Shown here: one piece after another, positions 59,465 through 64,000 of the stretch
Layout of the letters: every line of letters starts with the position of its first letter
Position numbering within the stretch: the stretch's first letter is position 1
NCBI GenBank assembly: GCA_963817945.1
Contig: CAWFQH010000001.1
Span: 496,001-560,000, forward strand
Length of the DNA: 64,000 nucleotides
Reading direction: 5' to 3'
Source: VRUE01 sp963817945
GTDB lineage: Bacteria > Actinomycetota > Thermoleophilia > Solirubrobacterales > 70-9
Position numbers and translations under genes: made by a program
Notes under the pieces: model-generated
Seen by the model: the letters and a program-made list of their open reading frames with translations, nothing else
What the model was told of the DNA's origin: nothing
The model's database searches: none

Positions 59465-61852
59465 CTAGCGGCCGAGCGCCTCGTCGATCGCCGCGGCGAC
59501 CTCGTCGACGTAGACGAACTCGAGAGCGCTGCGCTCGTGCTCGGGTATCTCGGCGATGTCGCCCTCGTTGCGCTCGGGGACGATTATCCGCTTGATGCCG
59601 GCGCGCTGAGCGGCCAGGGACTTCTCCTTCAGCCCACCGACCGGCAGTACCTGGCCGATCAGCGTCACCTCGCCGGTCATCGCTACGTCGTTGCGAACGG
59701 GGCGGCCGGAGACAAGCGAGGCGAGCGCCACCGTCATTGCCACCCCGGCCGAGGGGCCATCCTTCGGAACCGCGCCGGCCGGGACGTGGATGTGGATGTC
59801 GCGCTCGGCGAACCAACCCTCGCCGAGGTCGGGCGCCACCTGGGGCCAGTGCCCGCGCACGTAGGAGAGCGCCGCCTGGGCCGACTCCTTCATCACGTCA
59901 CCCAGCTGGCCGGTGATCGTCAGCTTGCCCGAGCCCGGCATCGCCGTCGCCTCGATGAAGAGGACGTCGCCGCCGGTCGGCGTCCAGGCCAGGCCAGTAG
60001 CGACGCCGGGGTCCTTGGTGCGGCGCCGCTGCTCGGCGAAGAAGCGGCGGCGGCCGAGCAGCTCACGAGCGCGCTTGGCGGAGATCTTCGCCTTCCCGTT
60101 CGACTTGCCCTCGGCGACCTCGCGCGCGACTTTGCGGCAGATCGTGCCGATCTGGCGCTCCAGGTTGCGGACGCCGGCCTCGCGCGTGTACTCCTCGACG
60201 ATCGCGGTCAGCGCCGAGTCTGCGAACTCGATCTGGGACGGCTTCAGGCCGTTTGCCTCGATCTGCCGCGGCACCAGGTAGCGGCGGGCGATATGGCGCT
60301 TCTCCTCCAGCGTGTAGCCGGCCAGCTCGATCGTCTCCATCCGGTCCTGGAGCGGGCCGGGGATCGTGTCGAGGACGTTGGCCGTGGCGATGAACATCAC
60401 CTCGGAGAGGTCGAATTCGAGGTCGAGGTAGTGGTCGCGAAAGCTGTCGTTCTGGGCCGGGTCGAGGACCTCGAGCATCGCCGAGGCGGGGTCACCGCGG
60501 AAGTCGGCGCCCATCTTGTCGATCTCATCGATCATGAAGACGGGGTTGTTTGAGCCGGCGTCACGCAGGGCGCGGACGATCGTTCCTGGCATCGCGCCGA
60601 TGTAGGTGCGGCGGTGACCGCGGATCTCCGCCTCGTCGCGGACGCCGCCGACCGAGATCCGCTCGAACTCGCGACCAAGCGCCTTGGCGATCGATTTGCC
60701 GAGGCTGGTCTTGCCGACCCCGGGGGGGCCAACGAAACAGAGGATCGGGCCAGGGGAGTCTGGCTTCAGCTTCCGCACCGCCAGGTACTCGAGGATCCGG
60801 TCCTTGACCTTCTCCAGGTCGTAGTGGTCGGCGTCGAGCACCTCGCGGGCGTGGGCCACGTCGAGGTTGTCCTCGGTGCGCTGTGCCCATGGCAACTCGA
60901 CCAGCCACTCGAGATAAGTTCGGATGACTCCATGCTCGGCCGCGGCGGGGGGTAGTTTCTCCAGCCGCGAGAGCTCGCGGTCGGCGGCTTTGCGCGCGTG
61001 CTCGGGCAGACCGGCCTCCTCGATCCGCTCGCGTAGCTCATTCACCTCGGCCTGCTGCTCGTCCCCCTCCCCCAGCTCGTCCTGAATTGCTTTCAGTTGC
61101 TGACGCAGGAAGAACTCGCGCTGGCCTTTGTCGACTTCCGACTGGACCTGGTCTTGGATCTGGCTGCCCAGCTGGACGACTTCGAGCTCCCGGGCCAGGA
61201 TCTGAGAGAGGCGTCGCAACCGCGCGGTGACGTCGACCTCCTCCAGCAGCTCCTGCTTTTCCTCGGTTGAGATCCGCAGGGCACCGGCGATCAGGTGGCC
61301 CAGCGCCGCGGGCTCGTCGAGGTTAGCCACAGCCATCTGCAGCTCCTCTGGCAGGTAAGGGATGTGCTCGACGATCTCCGAGAAAGTGCGCTGCACGTTG
61401 CGGGTCAGGGCCTCTAGCTCCGCGCCTCCCTCGACCACGTCGGGTAACTCCGAGATACGCGCCACCAGGTAGGGCTCCTCGGCGACGTAGGGGCCGAGCC
61501 GCACGCGCTGCGTTCCCTGGACCAGGATTCGCAACGTCCCGTCCGGGACTTTCAACATGCGGGCCACGACCCCGACCACCCCGACCTCGAAGAGCTCGTC
61601 GGGGCCCGGCTCCTCGTTCTCCGGGTCGCGCGCGGCGACCATCACCAGCATCCGGTTGGCGCCGAGGACGTCGTCGACCAGCTTGATCGAGCGCTCCTGC
61701 CCAACCGCGAGCGGGGTCAGCGTCTCAGGGAAGGTGACGGTCTCGCGCAGCGGCAGGACAGGCAGCGCGTCGGGAAGCGGCTGGCTTGCCCGGATCGCGT
61801 CCTCCGCGTCGAGCGGGGACTCGACCACCTCGAGGACGGGAGAGCCCTCCAT
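59465..61852 (-). CDS. lon: ATP-dependent protease La
   Basis: 795 aa. LAN substrate domain at the N-terminus (LPDALPVLPLRETVTFPETL), coiled region with REFFLRQQLKAIQDELGEGD, AAA+ Walker A CFVGPPGVGKTSLGKSIAKA, Walker B VFMIDEIDKMGADFRGDPAS, and the Ser-Lys protease HVPAGAVPKDGPSAGVAMTV with lysine in VGGLKEKSLAAQRAGIK. Cytoplasmic quality-control protease. Coupled to hsp20 (three-base gap before its ATG) and to the glycosyltransferase behind it. Confidence 0.96.
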   Translation of the reverse strand: MEGSPVLEVVESPLDAEDAIRASQPLPDALPVLPLRETVTFPETLTPLAVGQERSIKLVDDVLGANRMLVMVAARDPENEEPGPDELFEVGVVGVVARMLKVPDGTLRILVQGTQRVRLGPYVAEEPYLVARISELPDVVEGGAELEALTRNVQRTFSEIVEHIPYLPEELQMAVANLDEPAALGHLIAGALRISTEEKQELLEEVDVTARLRRLSQILARELEVVQLGSQIQDQVQSEVDKGQREFFLRQQLKAIQDELGEGDEQQAEVNELRERIEEAGLPEHARKAADRELSRLEKLPPAAAEHGVIRTYLEWLVELPWAQRTEDNLDVAHAREVLDADHYDLEKVKDRILEYLAVRKLKPDSPGPILCFVGPPGVGKTSLGKSIAKALGREFERISVGGVRDEAEIRGHRRTYIGAMPGTIVRALRDAGSNNPVFMIDEIDKMGADFRGDPASAMLEVLDPAQNDSFRDHYLDLEFDLSEVMFIATANVLDTIPGPLQDRMETIELAGYTLEEKRHIARRYLVPRQIEANGLKPSQIEFADSALTAIVEEYTREAGVRNLERQIGTICRKVAREVAEGKSNGKAKISAKRARELLGRRRFFAEQRRRTKDPGVATGLAWTPTGGDVLFIEATAMPGSGKLTITGQLGDVMKESAQAALSYVRGHWPQVAPDLGEGWFAERDIHIHVPAGAVPKDGPSAGVAMTVALASLVSGRPVRNDVAMTGEVTLIGQVLPVGGLKEKSLAAQRAGIKRIIVPERNEGDIAEIPEHERSALEFVYVDEVAAAIDEALGR

Positions 61853-61855
61853 CGT

Positions 61856-62299
61856 TCATTCCCTCCCTATCGGCACCCTGCGGGTGGTCTCGGAGGGATC
61901 GCGAAGCGGCAGGTCGATTCGCAGGACGCCATCCTCGTAGGTCGCTTTGGCGCGGTCGGCGTCGACATCGACCTGGAGCTCGACAACCCGTCGGAAGGGG
62001 CCCGAGGGGATCTCCACCTGCTGATAGACGCGGCCCTCGGTCTCCTGCACCGGCCGTTCCCCGACGATTGCCAGCTGGCGACCGCTGACCTCGATCCCAA
62101 CCTCGTCCAGATCGACGCCGGCGAGATCGACCTTGACAACCGCGCGCTGCGGCTCGCCGCAGTAATAGACGTCGACATTCGGGGAAAAGCCACTGCTGCG
62201 CCGGCTGACGTAGGTCGTTCGACCCCAGGCGCCGCCCAGCATCTGGTCCATCTCTCGCCGCATGCGGGCAAAATTGGCGAACACGTCGCGCTCAGGCAT
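61856..62299 (-). CDS. Small heat-shock protein (Hsp20/alpha-crystallin)
   Basis: 147 aa. Alpha-crystallin domain: FSPNVDVYYCGEPQRAVVKV, DLAGVDLDEVGIEVSGRQLA, then PSGPFRRVVELQVDVDADRA and the A-x-x-x-x-G-V-L motif ATYEDGVLRIDLPLRD. Holdase chaperone. First gene of the hsp20-lon-glycosyltransferase run, so chaperone and protease would be made together. Confidence 0.93.
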   Translation of the reverse strand: MPERDVFANFARMRREMDQMLGGAWGRTTYVSRRSSGFSPNVDVYYCGEPQRAVVKVDLAGVDLDEVGIEVSGRQLAIVGERPVQETEGRVYQQVEIPSGPFRRVVELQVDVDADRAKATYEDGVLRIDLPLRDPSETTRRVPIGRE

Positions 62300-62428
62300 G
62301 GCAAAACCATAACCAGGAGACAGCGGCGGGCGGGTCCTGTCGTGGCGAGGGGGATCTTCGTCCTCGCAGGCTGCGGGCGAGGACCCCCATCACCACGCCA
62401 CCCGCCCGAGCTGCCGCCCAGATCGACG

Positions 62429-62617
62429 CTATGCCGTGCCCGACTGGGTTGCCCAGCGGGGAGGTCTCATCAGCAGCACCGGCTGGCGAGGCGGAACGAG
62501 GCCCTCGGGACGGTTCGGACGAAAGGTCGTGCAAGGCTCCTCCAGCTCGAGTGCGCAGAGCATGTTCTTGCGGAAGTAGCACTCCTCGCAGGTGGGCGGC
62601 TTTGACTTGCGCGGCAT
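62429..62617 (-). CDS. Small cysteine-cluster protein, unknown
   Basis: 62 aa. KSKPPTCEECYFRKNMLCAL then ELEEPCTTFRPNRPEG: four cysteines spaced C-x2-C-x7-C-x7-C, suggestive of a small metal-binding knuckle. Basic, with a Pro/Arg-rich tail. It stands alone between hsp20 and the hydroxylase. The cysteine-rich first half looks conserved in style; the tail is less convincing. Confidence 0.55.
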   Translation of the reverse strand: MPRKSKPPTCEECYFRKNMLCALELEEPCTTFRPNRPEGLVPPRQPVLLMRPPRWATQSGTA

Positions 62618-62754
62618 CGGCGGGCATCTTGGCAGCGCCGTGACGCTTTTGTGAGAGTCGTTCCCGCAAAGCGCAACGACTTTGACACAGGCTCGTCACA
62701 GCTTTCCCGCGTCTTGCGGGCACCGCGCGCGGCGCCGCTACCATTCGAGCCTGG

Positions 62755-63381
62755 ATGGAAGCCAGCAATCGCAACGACCAGCTCTCGGCCTCCCCCCAGC
62801 TCTTCGAGAGCGAATTCCTCAACTTCTTCTCGCGGGTCCATCCGGCGATCCCGGCAATCGTCTTCTTCCCCGTGATCGTCGCCATGGAGTGGCTCGGAGG
62901 CGACCGCGGCCTCGCCGGCTGGCAGCTGGCCCTGCTGACCCTCGGCGGTGTCGGCATCTGGACGCTGACCGAGTACTGGCTGCACCGACTCGTCTTCCAT
63001 TGGGAGCCCGACAACGGATTCGGGCGGCGGATGCACTTCATCATCCACGGCATCCACCACGACCACCCCAACGACAAGATGCGCCTGGTGATGCCGCCCG
63101 CCGTCTCGATCCCGCTGGCGGCGCTCTTCTTCGCGGCCTTCGTACTCGTCTTCGGGACGCCGGCCGCCTATCCGCTGTTCGCGGGGTTCATCGGCGGCTA
63201 CCTCTTCTACGACTACACCCATTACTACGTCCACCACTTCGTGCCGAAGTCCCGCCTCGGCAAACGCCTGCGCGAGCAGCACATGCGTCATCACTTCCAG
63301 GACCACCGCTTCGGCTACGGCGTCTCCTCGCCGATCTGGGACGTCGTATTCGGCACCCTGCCGCGTAAGCGCAAGAGTTGA
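62755..63381 (+). CDS. Fatty acid hydroxylase-family protein (FA2H-like)
   Basis: 208 aa. Four membrane segments and the histidine clusters of the sterol desaturase/fatty-acid hydroxylase superfamily: HRLVFH, HGIHHDHPNDKMRLVMPP, YDYTHYYVHHF and HMRHHFQDHRFGYGVSSPIW. The HxxHHxHP and HMRHHFQDH spellings are closest to fatty acid 2-hydroxylases (FA2H/Scs7 without the cytochrome b5 domain), which hydroxylate acyl chains of ceramides. With the SPT-like and GNAT genes it suggests hydroxylated sphingolipids. TACCAT lies just upstream of the ATG and no ribosome site is seen, so a leaderless start is possible. Confidence 0.85.
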   Translation: MEASNRNDQLSASPQLFESEFLNFFSRVHPAIPAIVFFPVIVAMEWLGGDRGLAGWQLALLTLGGVGIWTLTEYWLHRLVFHWEPDNGFGRRMHFIIHGIHHDHPNDKMRLVMPPAVSIPLAALFFAAFVLVFGTPAAYPLFAGFIGGYLFYDYTHYYVHHFVPKSRLGKRLREQHMRHHFQDHRFGYGVSSPIWDVVFGTLPRKRKS

Positions 63382-63385
63382 GCGT

Positions 63386-63411
63386 CGCACCCAGCGGGAG
63401 CGCTGGGTGCG
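63386..63411 (+). terminator. 11-bp hairpin terminator after hydroxylase
   Basis: CGCACCCAGCG-GGAG-CGCTGGGTGCG, a perfect stem four bases after the stop. Confidence 0.75.
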
Positions 63412-63624
63412 TACTGCCACAGGCTAGGAAAGGGAGGTGGTGAACTCGGCGCGGTCTTATCCCGTTCGTCGGGAACGGTGACGCCTCAGCACTGCGAATC
63501 TCCCACCAGCGACAGGCGGAACGGGTCGGGTAACACACTTATGTACGGTGTGCGACACTCCAGTTTGTAGATAACTTGCTTACCAGTATCCGGTGCGCCC
63601 AGGCCGCCGGCCGAAAGGAAAGAA

Positions 63625-64000
63625 ATGCCAAGCACGACTCACGTACTCGACGAGGCAAGGGATTTGGTCCAGAAGCGCCTCGCCGAGTTGGACGACGAGC
63701 GCAAGCGTCTCGAGCGAGCCCTCGCCGAGCTGGGTGGCAAAGCCGCCGGCCGTGTGGGGCGCCGTCCCGGCCGGCCGCCGGGCTCGGGCAGGAAAGCCGG
63801 CAAAAAAGCTGGTGCCCGCCGTGGCCGCCGACGTCGTAGCGGCACCCGTGCCGACCAAGCGGTGGCCCTGGTCGAGGGTAGCCCCGGTATCAGCGCGGCA
63901 GAGGTCGCCAAAACGATGAAAATCAAGCCCAACTACTTGTACCGGGTGCTCGGCGACCTCGAGAAAGAGGGACGGGTGAAGAAGAAAGGGCGGCAGTACT
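63625..64000 (+). CDS. AT-hook / winged-helix DNA-binding protein, cut by window edge
   Basis: At least 125 residues; no stop before 64000. N-terminal coiled helix VLDEARDLVQKRLAELDDER, then basic AT-hook-like GRRPGRPPGSGRKAGKKAGA, then a winged-helix-like block SAAEVAKTMKIKPNYLYRVL and LEKEGRVKKKGRQY. The helix-AT hook-helix-turn-helix layout is seen in actinobacterial nucleoid-type proteins. AAAGGAAAG lies before the ATG. A 240-base gap before it holds a hairpin CCGTTC-GTCGG-GAACGG (about 63463) but no gene. Confidence 0.7.
   Translation, partial: MPSTTHVLDEARDLVQKRLAELDDERKRLERALAELGGKAAGRVGRRPGRPPGSGRKAGKKAGARRGRRRRSGTRADQAVALVEGSPGISAAEVAKTMKIKPNYLYRVLGDLEKEGRVKKKGRQY

Noticed and set aside
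63412..63624. Riboswitch or tRNA-like structure before the last gene
   Set aside because: Only one small hairpin (CCGTTC/GAACGG) could be paired; no cloverleaf or known core.

Overview
The window is high-GC DNA packed with short-spaced or overlapping genes. It looks like an actinobacterium of the class Thermoleophilia (Solirubrobacterales-like). This is an inference from the gene families present: an actinobacterial integration-host-factor protein, a large secreted NHL protein carrying an LPDCRGYEMVSP block, a diiron/SCP2 fusion, collagen-like and FKBP lipoproteins, and many GTG/TTG or leaderless-looking starts. No rRNA, tRNA, CRISPR array, insertion sequence or prophage was found.

Layout. 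1-5.5 kb is accessory: a frameshifted secreted NHL protein running off the left edge, a broken copy of a six-cysteine secreted family, an inverted duplication and a collagen-like protein. 5.6-11 kb holds two related methyltransferases, a tandem winged-helix regulator, an HD protein, an FKBP, an Rrf2 regulator and a TauE permease. 11.1-13.8 kb is a ThiXYZ-like ABC operon, followed by a GGDEF/EAL protein, an AlkA-like glycosylase, and a divergent GNAT / serine-palmitoyltransferase-like pair. 21.6-24.8 kb is a lower-GC tandem array of four secreted six-cysteine proteins. 24.8-28.9 kb is a B3/4 protein, a redoxin and an MlaF-MlaE-MlaE lipid importer core. 29-36 kb holds a lipoprotein, a PQQ-type sugar dehydrogenase, an HD-GYP protein, an aldehyde dehydrogenase and a lactate-oxidising enzyme. 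36-45.8 kb is mostly housekeeping (metG, rsmI, ROK kinase, LCP protein, FmdB, glycyl-tRNA synthetase, MFS, AlkZ-like). 45.9-48 kb is a run of four FKBP lipoproteins. 48-57.2 kb is lipid-flavoured: symporter, acyl-CoA synthetase, lipase, diiron-SCP2 fusion, amidase, MMPL transporter and TetR. 57.3-64 kb has a GT39-like membrane protein with lon and hsp20, a fatty-acid hydroxylase-like protein and a truncated AT-hook regulator.

How the parts connect. A 14-bp near-palindrome, TGGCTGRYYRGCCA, sits before the aldehyde dehydrogenase, the diiron-SCP2 gene and the MMPL gene next to TetR, suggesting one small lipid-linked regulon. The SPT-like enzyme, a GNAT resembling bacterial ceramide synthase and an FA2H-like hydroxylase suggest sphingolipid chemistry. 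Two copies of a nested stem element (34903-35022 and 57215-57318) share a core but have unrelated outer stems that are each self-complementary, as expected of a structured element.

Caution. At least seven genes carry single-base indels, often in short homopolymers, while the remaining frame reads like a normal protein. Many are probably assembly or sequencing errors; the secreted-family copies at 3.0-3.7 kb and 40.9-41.7 kb look more truly decayed.
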